From assembly GCA_007922225.1 (NCBI GenBank), contig ML679974.1:4205105-4269104 (forward strand): 64,000 bases of DNA, read 5' to 3'. The translations under genes were made by a program, and so were the position numbers. Shown here one piece after another: positions 1 through 10,298 of the stretch. Each line of letters starts with the position of its first letter. Within the stretch, counting starts at the first letter, position 1. Below the pieces are notes generated by a model. It had not been told where the DNA came from. It ran no database searches and saw only the letters and a program-made list of their open reading frames with translations. The stretch is from Emydura subglobosa. Taxonomy: Eukaryota > Chordata > Testudines > Chelidae.

Positions 1-271
1 ACATTAGTATTTTACTCTGCTGACTTCAACTGAATAACTCTAGATTTACACTGCTGTATGCAGGAGAAGAGTCAGGCCTCATACATAGTAGTTGCATTAT
101 TAGGAGTTGTTTGCTGTATTTTGCTCTTCAGTATATGACTGAGTCCTACTGCAACAGTACCTTAGCCCTTTGGATTTGCTGTATATAGCTTGGTTAATGT
201 GACTAGTAAAGAGTTGTATCAGTTTCACTGAGAATTTTGAGTGCTGTCAAGTTAACCCTGGACTACATGGC

Positions 272-291
272 TAAGGCCTTGTCTTCACTGC
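272..291 (+). repeat. Left target site and terminal inverted repeat of Harbinger copy 1
   Basis: TAA at 272-274 is followed by GGCCTTGTCTTCACTGC. The mirror sequence and TAA occur at 5154-5173. PIF/Harbinger elements duplicate TTA or TAA. Confidence 0.75.
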
Positions 292-534
292 ATGCTAACT
301 TCATTCTCCGACTGGTTTCCCCCTTAATAAATCCACATGCCTCTATCACTACCACTGGGCTCACATCCCTGTGTACAGCCTTTCCACCTACCTGTACTCT
401 AACCAAAAGTGGTCTATCTTCATATCCATCTACTCAACATCCATGATCCTACCCCGATTGCCATTTCTCCAAACTTCCCTACCTCCAGCGTTTGAAACAG
501 CAATACAAGGACCCCTGATAAGTCTGGTTGATTG

Positions 535-975
535 TGCAGCCGCCTGGCCATATGAACACACTAGAATCTTGATGCAGCTTTGGGCCAAAGTGAACAAACT
601 CATGACTTTAGCACTACAAAGATGAACCTCCAACTGTACAAAGATATATCTAAGAAGCTGCAGGAAGAAAATAGGGTCAAGTGGACTGGAGAGCAGTGTT
701 AGGATAATTTAAAGGGGCTGAAGGTGAGCTATTGGAAGCTCCGGGATAAGAATCAGAGATCTCCTGGTTCCCCAACAATCTGTGAGTTTTACAATGAATT
801 CGACTGTGTTCTGAACACCCATGCAACCACAGAGCCCCATTTCACCATGGACTCATCTATGGAGCCAGGACAGGTGTCATTTGAAGCTGGGATGTCTGAA
901 GACTCAATCCAGGCCACAGTGGACAGCCAGCAAGGAGAGAAGACAGAAGAGGTGGAGAGGAACAAGGGGTGGCCC
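535..975 (+). pseudogene. Harbinger ORF1 relic, Myb/SANT-like DNA-binding protein
   Basis: In Harbinger transposons this protein binds the element ends and helps import the transposase. The trihelix-like pattern is visible in two frames: an opening helix with LMQLWAKVN near 570-600, a frame change near 622, then YKDISKKLQEENRVKWTGEQ, an in-frame TAG at about 700, and LKVSYWKLRDKNQRSPGSP followed by FYNEFDCVL, which is the usual end of the SANT domain in these proteins. After it comes the acidic, low-complexity linker containing ATTEP that is typical of the family, and a stop near 976. At least one frameshift and one stop make it non-functional. A domesticated MSANTD-type gene is the alternative, but the matching transposon ends around it favour a transposon origin. 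Confidence 0.7.
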
Positions 976-1147
976 TAACCTTGGAGAGGAGCTCATCTCT
1001 GATTTACAGGAGCAGTTCCCCTCTATGACCCAGGAACAACACAGAGTGGTATTTCTCAGACAAAAGCAGGGGAGTACAGAGAATCTCAGACAAGTAAGAC
1101 AGAGGCTGCCATTTTTGTTAGTATGAAGAATATTACAAAATATTTGG

Positions 1148-1475
1148 GTTGGTTCTTAGGCTTTAATCCTAGCTTCAGCTTCAACATTAGGGTGGATGCA
1201 GTGCCCTTAGCCACTTCCTACCCAGCATTTCCTCTTTCTTTCTCTCCAAATCCTGCAGTTCAAAATAAATAAGCAGAGGAAAAAATGAAAACGGGCAGCT
1301 TACTGCAGCTGTATGCAATATCATTGTTTTATTTTGTTTTGGTTTTAGCCTATAATCCTAGCTGTGGCTTTAGTGTGGGTTGATGAAATGTCATTACGCT
1401 TGTCCACCTTGAGACCTGCTTCTCCCTCCCTCTCTCTAAATCACACAGTTCAAAACGGCAGGCAAGTCAGTAGAA
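1148..1475. repeat. Imperfect direct duplication, unit about 195 bp
   Basis: The block beginning near 1158 (TTTAATCCTAGCTTCAGCTT) recurs, diverged, near 1350 (TATAATCCTAGCTGTGGCTT). Each copy continues into a pyrimidine-rich tract and a CAGTTCAAAA motif (1256 and 1447). It lies inside Harbinger copy 1, downstream of the Myb-like ORF, and may be part of that element's ORF1 intron or 3' region. Confidence 0.45.
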
Positions 1476-3059
1476 ATCACACAGAAGCACAATACAGTGG
1501 ATGATTGCATTGTGGGTTCTTTGAAGGGGGTGGGGGCTAAAAAAGATGAAAGATTTGTGGCCATATCCCAGCCAAAATATAAATTGCCATAAAATTATGC
1601 TAGAAGGTACCTGCTATCATCCCAAATCACCAGTGCATCATCCAGTTTGTTGCTGGTCTGATTTTTGTCTATTCCTGGAAAGTAAGAGAATAGAAGTTTT
1701 CTGAGTGAAAAATCCTAAACAGTATGAGATTCCTAGGTAGGGAAGCCTCTCTATGCTGCCATTGTAACTTGCAATCCCCATCCAGTCATTTATCAGCTCA
1801 TCTGTCACAAAATGCAGAAATATTTCATTGGTATAAATGAAGGATCTTATCCCTGATACCTGGAAAACTGGTCTTTCTTCCATTCTGGTATCTTAAGAGT
1901 ACAACATCTTGTAAAGTTCCAGCAGCATTAAAAGGGTACAATGATCACCATTATTGCTATGACTTCAGGTAACTGGCCCCTCCCTCTTTCCCCCCACATT
2001 CACTCCAAAAATATTTTTGATAACTGGAAGGTAACATTAACTAACCATTACTTCTCTGGGGATAAGTTCTTGAGAAGTTTTTAACAGCCAAAAATTTGGT
2101 GCCATAATGAAAAAGCCAAGGGAATAGTATTCTTTTGAATTAAAAACTTACTTTTACTTACTTACTTTTCACTCGCGATCATATAGACCTATAATAAATC
2201 TGTATGAAATCAAAGGCACTCACCAGACATTTTTCATCTGTCTGTCAGGAACAAGTGCAATGGTATTTGACTCATTAAGGAATGACCTTGTAACTAGAAG
2301 ACCACTCATGTCAGTGACAAGATTCTGAATTTGAGTGTGACGTGACAGAGAAGCAAGGATGACTTAATAATGGAGGTGCATAAGGCGCGCTCTAGACAGT
2401 CAGAGAAGCACATAGAGTTGGAGAAAAAGCATAGTATAGATGGCAAGGAGGCTTAGGAGAAGTGATAGAAGTAGAAGGGAGCTTCAGAGAATCAAAGGAA
2501 AAAGAAGGATCTGTTTTCACAGTATCTCCAACATAATTGTAAGATGCAGGAGTGAGACATGGAGTTTTCACAAGGTCATGGAGATGAACCAACAGAAATC
2601 AGAATGCCCATGGAATCATCTCTGTGTTATCATATAGTACAAAATATGAAGAACAATTACTGGGGAAGCCAGCCAAGGAGAAACAGACTACCAGCACCAG
2701 CAGCTTCACCCTACACCTGATCCAATGAACCAGAAAGAAAACAGGTACACTAATGATGTTTACAATCCTTATGAGTGACAAAGTTTCAGTTAATGTTTGC
2801 AATACTTTCACCAAAACAGGGCAGCTATCCACCTTTGTCTACTTGGAAGAGTCTGTGATGGAGCTGCATCCCAGTCCTTTCTCCCTCAGGTTTCATCTGT
2901 GCAACTTTTCCCAGTCTATCACTAAGAAGTTTCCTCTGGGTGTCTCTTTATCTCTCTAGTAGCTGCATCAAACCCCCCCCATCCCTGCTATCCTCTCCCT
3001 TCAAGGTTAATCCTAGTCCCAGTCCCAGGGTATAAACACTATACTGCAATCCTCCTCTA
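1476..3059. other. Harbinger interior, no recognised content
   Basis: No gene or repeat was recognised here. The right part (about 2640-3059) may hold the 3' UTR of the RTE element that follows on the minus strand, but no tail or boundary is obvious. A short C run lies at 2973-2980. Confidence 0.4.
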
Positions 3060-4185
3060 TCAATTCTCCCCCATTGATCCTGCAGCAGCAGATTCACATG
3101 GCTGTGATGTAGCCATTGTGATGCGTAGAATGGACTTATACCTTGAACGGTTTTTTGCAAGTCTTCTTCCCTCAGCAAGAGTCAGTATGGAAGGAATTAG
3201 GTTTCTCAAATTCCTCAAAATTTCATCTTCCAACCTCATTCGTGGTCAACATTATATTCTACTTCTTTCAAACTCAGCTCTATAAACTTTCTGTAAAAGC
3301 ATATCTTATTCTGCACATTGGACATGACCCTACTGATGTACTCATCTTGTTCCCAATTGATGCAAGACAGACAATCCTGGCAAGCTGCAAAGTATCTCAC
3401 TGTTTGTGACAAAATCAAACCAACAGATGTTAAGATTATACTGTAACTTTTGACACTGAAAACTGTTTAGTTTCCTTTTCTCAACTGTTTTCAATGGCCA
3501 TGTTTCTGCTCCATATAACAGAGTTGTCATCACTACTGCATTGGACACCTATATCTTGGTTGTCACACAGACACACCACTGCCCACGCAGCACTCTTTGA
3601 AGATACTGAAAGGACATTGATGCAAGATCAATCTGACATGTGACTTCTTTTGCGAGAGAACCTCCTGCTATCAACCAACTACCTGGACAGATAAAAATAT
3701 TCACCGATTCAATGTCAATGCCATCTATATGCAGTGTCAGCAGCTCATTCATTTCTGTTTTACAGGAGGCATACGTAGCTTTGGTTTTATCACCATTGAT
3801 CTTGAGTTCCATAGAGTTTACGGTTTTCCTCAGCTCTTTCAGCATTAGCTGTAGCTGGTCAGTAGTCTCTCCAAGTAAGGCAATATCATCCCCATACTCA
3901 GGATCCTCTAAAGATGGATTTTGAAATTTCAAATCTCCTATTCTGTCCTCAGTCAGCTTTATCATCAGATAATCTAGTAGAATATTAAATAACGTAGGTG
4001 AAAGAATGCATTTCTGGCATTCTCCTGATTCTACTGAAAACTAGTCTGTAATACAACTATTAACCCTTCCTCTACTAGGAATACTAAGTCCTCAGGCAAC
4101 CCATACTGCATAGCAGTATCCACAGTACTGATCAATGCACTGAGTCAAAAGCAGATGCAAGAGTGGCCCTGCAGTTTTCCTCTAA
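3060..4185 (-). pseudogene. RTE-clade LINE reverse transcriptase relic (ORF2 C-terminal half)
   Basis: Read from high to low coordinates, the fragments follow the order of an RTE-type non-LTR reverse transcriptase: AFDSVH near 4140; ECQKCILSPTLFNILLDYL near 3985-4030, equivalent to the GxxQGCxLSPxLFN motif; the catalytic YGDDIALLGE at 3870-3896; SVNIF in place of the usual YLGS thumb motif; LLYGAETW near 3500-3540, a signature of RTE and related elements; and a FDFVTN segment near 3430. A stop interrupts the frame at 3549-3551 and further frameshifts follow. The apurinic endonuclease half is missing, as expected of a 5'-truncated LINE copy. YGDD instead of the usual YADD or FADD could be a mutation. 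The copy lies between the two genes of Harbinger copy 1. Confidence 0.78.
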
Positions 4186-4214
4186 GGGAACCACCCAGTC
4201 TGGCTCTCCTCTGC

Positions 4215-4840
4215 TGGATCTAATCCTTAGATAGCTGTCTCCCCCCAGGGGCCACAAAATAGACTAATTGGGCCTTCAGACTCCCCATTTACCCTTTATT
4301 TGCCAGTAAGCAGCACCCTCTGGCCTTTAGCTGGCCAAAGGCATATTCCACCACCATTCTACACTTGCTCAGCAGGTAACTTAGCTGCCTCTTTTCTTGG
4401 TGGAACACATCAAGATAAGGCTTCATTCACCAGGGCAGCAGAAGGTACCTTGGGTTGCCTAAAATCACAGTTGACCTGGTTACTTCATTAATGATATGCA
4501 AAAGTCTGGGCCTGTTGCAAGTCATTCTAAGTTTCAATCACAATGTGGTCTTGCTGATGTGTGCTTGTGTTCCCGGCCCAGAAGTGGTGGTCTGCATAGG
4601 CATCATCTGCCGTTAAAAACTACAATGATTCCCATTCAGTGACTGCTGTTGTGCTAAAAGCTATTGCCTCCATCTTCTCCAGCCCAAAACAACCTTTGAA
4701 ACCCCTGCAACATCTCCTGGTAGAAGCTTGTGCAGAGGCACAAAAAAAGAAACTGCCTCCATAAAAAGCAGAAGCTCTTGGTCCTGATAATTACGTAGAG
4801 TAGGATCTATATCTTCAGCACGTAACACCTTACCATCATG
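4215..4840 (-). pseudogene. Harbinger (HARBI1-like) transposase relic of copy 1
   Basis: The minus strand carries transposase pieces in the right order. Near 4670-4740 an N-terminal stretch reads SFYQEMLQGFQRLFWAGEDG. Near 4555-4600 there is a FWAxxTST-like segment. After an apparent deletion near 4490-4500 comes VILGNPRYLLPW, then CRMVVEYAFGQLKARG at about 4320-4370. The last is the conserved block around the third catalytic acidic residue of the Harbinger DDE domain. The central part that should hold the first two aspartates is not recognisable, so the core seems deleted. Several stops are present. The pairing with the Myb-like relic at 535-975 and the flanking ends supports the call. Confidence 0.68.
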
Positions 4841-5153
4841 ACAGCTGGGTTACTGCCAGGGAATTAATTTCATGGGCCTAGACCATTTCCTCTCTCAATT
4901 CCAAGAGTCAATAGACAAATTGCACCAGAACACTTTGTGAATGCAAGCATAGAGCAAAGCTGTGACTTATGACACTACATATCTCTGGATACAAGTGAAG
5001 ATAGCTATATTACTTGTCATGGTAACATACTGTGCCAGTGCAGACATGGAGCATGACAGCCATGTGCTAATATTGACAATGTGGTCATGCAGTAGCACAA
5101 CAGGTTAACAATGCATTGACAAGCATGCGATTACTTAACCCTGTGGGTAGTGT

Positions 5154-5173
5154 GCAGTGTAGACAAGACCTAA
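5154..5173 (-). repeat. Right terminal inverted repeat and target site of Harbinger copy 1
   Basis: GCAGTGTAGACAAGACC ends at 5170 and is followed by TAA, mirroring the left end at 272-291. Confidence 0.75.
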
Positions 5174-7336
5174 GAAAGAACAGAAGCTCAGCAAAAATAC
5201 TGCAGGTGACACAATGGTCTAGACCAGAAGATTTTCTATGAGCGTTTTAATTTCTCTCAGGGTGGTTATTCCTATAACTTGGAATTTTTATGCGTATATG
5301 TTCTACTGTGTGATTCTCTCCACTCAGAAATATTCTCTCATTAGATTCTATGCAATCTTCCAACACCTTTGCCTTTGATTACCTGCCCTTCTTGCAATGC
5401 TTATAGCCTGTTAATATTGTTGTCTTGCATCTTCTGGTAGACACACACTACACCATGAGATTTCTTTTGATGCTATTTACCAGTCACTGGAAGGACACGT
5501 GATGTCTGTGCCTAATTACAAGTAATGCAATTAGTAGCTTTTCCAGGGTGATCCATGTAGATCAAGCTGAGAGGCAACATTTGGCTCTGGATCTGAAGGT
5601 CTCCTAAATTTGAGGACTCCAGTCGGGGATTTTGGTAAGAGTTCTTATCAGACACACGGTAATAGGGTTGAGGGGCTCACAGTCTACTGTCAAGATCCTG
5701 ACAAGGGCAGTCAGGACCATGGGTCAGAGCAGGGCCAAACCTGAGGCTGAGAGCAGCGGAGGAGATGCTCCCAGGACAGGGTAGATACCAAGGATCAGAG
5801 TTGAGTCAGGTTTCAGGGTCTGGGTCAGGAGGCGAGGTCCAAATCAAGCCAAGATCAAAGCCAGGAGTTCAAGAACAGGGAGCAGCAATGGTCATGGCAG
5901 TCACAGGAGATCTGCACTGTTGCTGGACACTTCCTGGACTGTCCCTTGGATATATATAGGGCAGGGTGCCAATCAGGAGCCAGGAGGCTGCTGCCTGTCA
6001 GACCCTTGAGGCAGGACTTCCCATGGTCTGTGTCCACGGAAGGTTTTGGGTAATGGAGCACAAGCTGGTTATAGCTGCTAGTGGGTAGCATTACAGAGGT
6101 TTCCATTGGCTGACAGCTCTGGGACCCACTGGGCCTTACACCTACAAAGAGATTTAGCCACATGACTTTCACTGACACTAAAGGGAAATGTGGAGCTAAA
6201 TACCCTTGTCTGCTTTGAAAACTTCACCTTGAAGCCTTTAATTCAGAAAAGAGTCTTCACAATAGTCCTCAACCCTCCTGCCTTCTTCAGCAACAATAAG
6301 TCAAGTAAGCCCTAATGACCAATTCAAGAGCCTCTCCAAGCATTCATTACTCAGGTTACTTTGTACATTTTAAAGTTCTTCTTTCCTTTATTGCAAAAAA
6401 GGCACCTGCATCACCCTCAGGTTTGGCTTTGCTTCTTGGCTTTTGACATTCAAGTCTACACAGCCTGTATCTGTAAACAATTTTACCAGCAGTATGAGTA
6501 AGTGATGGCACAGAGGCCAAGCCTGACTCAGACTCCCTGAAGATGATTGATGATGCATACCCCACAAATAAGGAGAAGCTACCAATACAAATGATGTTAC
6601 TGAGCAATTTGTGTGCTTCGTCCTTTATAGGCTGCAGATTAGCAGACGAGATGTGGCTGTCCTCCAATCTTGGTAATGGTGGCATACTGCAGTAAAAAGA
6701 ATCTTTCTTTGCAGAAGATAAACGATCTACTGTTACTGCTGCATCTGGAATTAGTAGCGGGTAGATGGAGTAAAAGAAAGAAAACTGGTAATGCCAATTA
6801 CAGCTGCTATTGCCTTGCCAGTTCTTGTCCTGACTTCAGAAGCACTCTCAATTCCTTTCCTCTTAATGGTGCTTCATTTGCCATGACAGGTCCCAACACA
6901 TACCCCTAGTTTTTGCTTTGTACATGTCACCACTTGCAATTCGTGATTTCAAAGTTTTATTAGTTCTGATACAAGGAATAAGGATGCTCTCTCTCCCACT
7001 TGTTACTGCTGCTGTTACTGTTAGATTCACCATCCACAAGCTGCCTTCTGGCCTTTGATTCTTGCTGCAAAGAAATAGCAACTGAAAATATGTGCTTCCA
7101 CATTCACGAAACTAGAGAGCTGTTTGTGTAATGGTCTGAGCAAACAGCTGAGTGCCGGGAACTCTTGAATTCTATTATTTGTACTGTGTAGTAGTTTGTA
7201 CTGTGGTGGTGGTGGTTAGGAACTACATTCATGGACCAGGGTCCCATTACGATGCTCTGATATGGATATCCTGCACATAGTTTTGCAAACTCGCTTAATC
7301 TCTCTCTAAAATGGGGAAAGTAATACAGCAATACTC
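5174..7336. other. Stretch without recognised genes
   Basis: Within it, 5630-6140 is relatively GC-rich and purine-biased, with imperfect CAGG/GGTCAGG-rich repeats and a TATATATAGGGC box near 5950; it could be a decayed LTR or other dispersed repeat, but no element was identified. An open frame on - at 6356-6685 is listed separately. The rest shows nothing recognisable. Confidence 0.4.
6356..6685 (-). other. Unrecognised 109-codon open frame
   Basis: An ATG-initiated frame encodes 109 residues with one hydrophobic stretch at about residues 32-48 (IICIGSFSLFVGYASSIIF) and a basic tail. Weak openness continues upstream in other frames to about 7080, including a segment that begins MANEAPLRGKELRVLLKSGQ, so a decayed processed pseudogene is possible. 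No family was recognised, no splice or promoter context is visible, and a chance ORF is equally likely. Confidence 0.2.
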
Positions 7337-7490
7337 CAGGGGATTGATTCTCCACTCTCTTGCATGTCGCGTAGTCATTTAGACAAATGTAAAGTAGGCC
7401 TAAGCCATTAACAAATCAGAATTCTCCATACTCTTATGCCAGTGTAAATGACTATACAAGGCTCAAAGGTAGTGGAGAATCAGACCCCCA
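7337..7490. mobile_element. Short fold-back MITE
   Basis: The left end CAGGGGATTGATTCTCCACT is mirrored at the right end (TGGGGGTCTGATTCTCCACT on the other strand). The element is about 154 bp with no coding capacity. The GATTCTCC-type end is common among small reptile DNA elements. No clear target-site duplication was found. Confidence 0.6.
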
Positions 7491-9490
7491 GGTGTTAATT
7501 TGCCACCAAACTACACATTTTTGCAGTATTTCTCCAGCTGTTTCTCCTAAGACTGCTAGAACTCCCCCTCTCTCCAAATATTTCTGTTTGTGACTGAATG
7601 TTGCTAGTCACGTGACTAGGAATCAATCCTGAGAAAATATGTCACATCATGCAGAATTCATCCTTTGAACGTTGGCTCTCCCCTCAAGGGCAATACACAT
7701 ATTTCATTTTCACCAAGCACAGTTTCGCTTGTGAAAGCTGCTCTATTTCATGCCAAAAACTCATACAATCATACTTGGGAACATTTTAACTGCCACCCTT
7801 TTATTTTTCTTTTGCAAGTTCAGCAAAAAATAGGACAGTTTTCCTCAACATTTGAAATGCTTTTGCACAATAACTCTAACTGTTACTGTCACATCTTGTG
7901 TTGCTAGAACCATTTATTAGCTCTCTGTTACTGACGGGGCAAGGTTCAGTCTCAGAATATTACAATGTTAGGAAAGTGCATGCCAATATACAACATAGGA
8001 ACACTGGGTACAGCAGGTCATTAGACACTCTTGGTTGCTTTGTGGCACTTGAGTTGTCTTGTGAATACATTTTTATTGAATTTTTATACAATTTAAATTT
8101 AAATTACAGGTGTATAACAGTCTCAAACAAACTAAACAGTACATTAGTGTCAAAGAATAGAGCATGTCCTGTGGGTAACAGTATGTAATACAAATACCAT
8201 ATATTGTCAGGAATTACGGCTAGGTGGTTAGGAAATCATCCATGTGCCAAGATTTCACATTAGAGAATAGTATTCCAGTCTTGAAAAACAGATACGGGCT
8301 GGGAGCATGATATTCAGCACAATGACACTACTTTGTGTTATTCTGTAAGGAAGGTGCGTGACCTGATTCAAGAGAGAACTAAAGCATGTGGTTAACTTTA
8401 AGTATGTGTTTAATGGGACTTAAATGTGTGTTTAAGTGCTTTCCTGAACAGAGGTTTCAGATATCAAGGTGATGTGCACAGTGTCACAGCTTCAGTTGAG
8501 TACGCCCTTTTGGCCATTCACCACAGCTGTGAAGTTGTCCACATGTTGGATCCCACATGTTTTAAGCTTCCAGAGTTTGAAAGGAGTCCAGTCACTGCCC
8601 CTGGCTGGGGGTCTCTGAACACACTCTTGAGGTGCGGATCTTCTATCTATTCCCCTCTCCTGACAGCTTAAGCCATACAGCCCACTGACTAATCCCTGGA
8701 ACAAGTCCTGATCCCTCAGACTTCCGCCATAGTTCTTAAACACACCCTTTTCCAGAACTTCAACTAAAGGTGTGAGATTTCTGGTTTATCTCTTCAAAGG
8801 AACACCTGGAAGGTAAACGCTTAACACAAAGAGATAGATTTTACACAACATTCTAAATCACCACTGTTCTTTCTTTAACTGCATGAGAAATACCAAGATT
8901 TATGCAAGAGTAATAAACCCTACACAAGTGTCCCTGCCTCAGTTTCCTCCCCATTCAGGAGCATTCTTTGGGCTGGGCTCAAGGTCATCTGGAGCTATCC
9001 AAGTGCCTTCCGTTCGCAGTCCATGAGTTAGGTTCTGATACATGGAGCCTTCTCCCACCTGGCTCTCCTTCCCACATGTTGGCCAGTCCATCCCTTCCCC
9101 TCTCCTGACCAAACATTCTGTGTGGCTCTTTCTGAGCCTTCCCCTATGAAACATTTTATAACCTATTGCTTTGTCACTCTGTCCTACTTGGGGAATTGCC
9201 ACTCTCCAAACCCCCTCCTGCAGACCAACTTGGCTGAACTTGTTTCCCCATTCAGGCACCCTCCTTAGCATAACTATCCTGTAGTCAGAGCACAGTCATT
9301 AAGACTGACGATTCTCCACTCTCCGTGGTTTAGAAGATGTGATGCAGCCCTTGTCAGCTCACGCTGGATTCCACATTTACAAGGACAGTGAGTGATGCAG
9401 CAATTTCCATAGCAACAATTTCATAATATCAACAAAAATTTATAAGTTGCACAAACAGAGCCCCCAAATCATTACACATGGTCTAAGAGC
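7491..9490. other. Stretch without recognised genes; possible old LTR-type repeat at 8470-9290
   Basis: No coding sequence was recognised. The block from about 8470 to 9290 is pyrimidine-rich and differs in composition from its AT-rich neighbours; the phrase CCCATTCAGG occurs twice (about 8951 and 9248), suggesting an internally duplicated dispersed repeat. It has the look of an LTR or retroelement fragment, but no primer-binding site, polypurine tract or paired LTR was seen. Confidence 0.3.
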
Positions 9491-9622
9491 CAAAGTCCTA
9501 ACATCCTGCAAACTCTTACACACAAGTAACTTTATGCACAGAGTAGCTCCATTAATTTCAATGAGACTACTCGAGTGCATAAAGTCACTTGTGTTTGTAA
9601 GAGTTTGAAGGATCAGGATTTT
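9491..9622. mobile_element. Hairpin MITE, about 130 bp
   Basis: Two arms pair almost throughout: the left arm reads CAAACTCTTACACACAAGTA and continues to TTTATGCA; the right arm, on the other strand, reads CAAACTCTTACAAACACAAG and continues to TTTATGCAC. The loop contains the CCATTAATTTCAATG segment common in reptile and bird MITEs of this type. There is no ORF. Confidence 0.7.
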
Positions 9623-9989
9623 AGATAGCTAGAGATCTAAAGACAAGGGATTACAGAATCATTTTCTCAGTAGTGGGCAGACTATATAGTTGATTTATGT
9701 TTTTACCCAGAAAATCTGTTGAAAGACAACATGAATGCCCATCTCTAAAGAAAAGTCCAATTGTGCCAAATACTTTGGAGCCATGGCTCCAGGACACTTC
9801 ATCCTTACAGAAATATTTCAGTTGTCCTGTTGCCAAGGTCAGTGCTGGAATGAATATTAGTCTTGTAAATAACAGCTATTCTGCCAAGCCTTTGTTTCCA
9901 GGGAAGCTGTAATTTGCACACCTTTCACTACCTGCTTTTTCTCACAATTATATTTTATTAGCTTAAAACTTCTCATTCATCTCTCTTTT

Positions 9990-10225
9990 AGTAACACTTA
10001 ATACTTATATAGCATTTTTTTCACTATATGCATTCTGCAAATATTGACTCATTAAATCCCTACATCATCCCTTTCAGGGAGGGAAATATGAGTTATTCTC
10101 AGTGTGCAGCTGGGGAAACTAAGGCAGAGAGATTAAGTAATTTGCCCAAATTCAGAGATGGAAACAGAAATCAGGAACTCTTGATTCACAGTTCTGTGCT
10201 CAGAACAGTAGATCACTCCTCTTCC
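9990..10225 (+). mobile_element. MIR/CORE-type SINE
   Basis: The order of conserved phrases is that of a MIR-like SINE: TATATAGCATTTTT, a CATTAAATCC segment, CAGCTGGGGAAACTAAGGCA, GAGAGATTAAGTAATTTGCC, and a tail ending in CTCTTGATTCACAGTTCTGT. Moderately diverged. Confidence 0.75.
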
Positions 10226-10266
10226 ACCCATCTTTTTTTAAATTATCCATACTCTCTTCCCTGTCT

Positions 10267-10298
10267 GTGTCACTGTGTCACTGTGTCACTGTGTCACT
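10267..10298. repeat. Tandem repeat, GTGTCACT x4
   Basis: Four perfect consecutive copies of the octamer GTGTCACT. Confidence 0.95.

Larger units (their letters stand above)
275..5170. mobile_element. PIF/Harbinger DNA transposon, near full length, inactivated
   Basis: A 4.9-kb element is bounded by the trinucleotide TAA on both sides (272-274 and 5171-5173), the 3-bp target site typical of PIF/Harbinger. Its ends are inverted repeats: GGCCTTGTCTTCACTGC at the left and, read on the other strand, GGTCTTGTCTACACTGC at the right (15 of 17 match). Inside are the two genes expected of the family, in convergent order: a Myb/SANT-like ORF on + near the left end and a DDE transposase on - near the right end. 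Both are broken. An RTE LINE occupies about 3060-4185 between them and probably inserted later. The assignment to one element rests on the ends, flanks and gene order; the middle (1.5-3.0 kb) was not recognised. Confidence 0.75.

Noticed and set aside
5949..5960. TATA-box promoter
   Set aside because: TATATATAGGGC alone is common in AT-rich DNA; no transcript structure follows.
10267..10298. CRISPR-like array
   Set aside because: It is a plain octamer tandem repeat without spacers.
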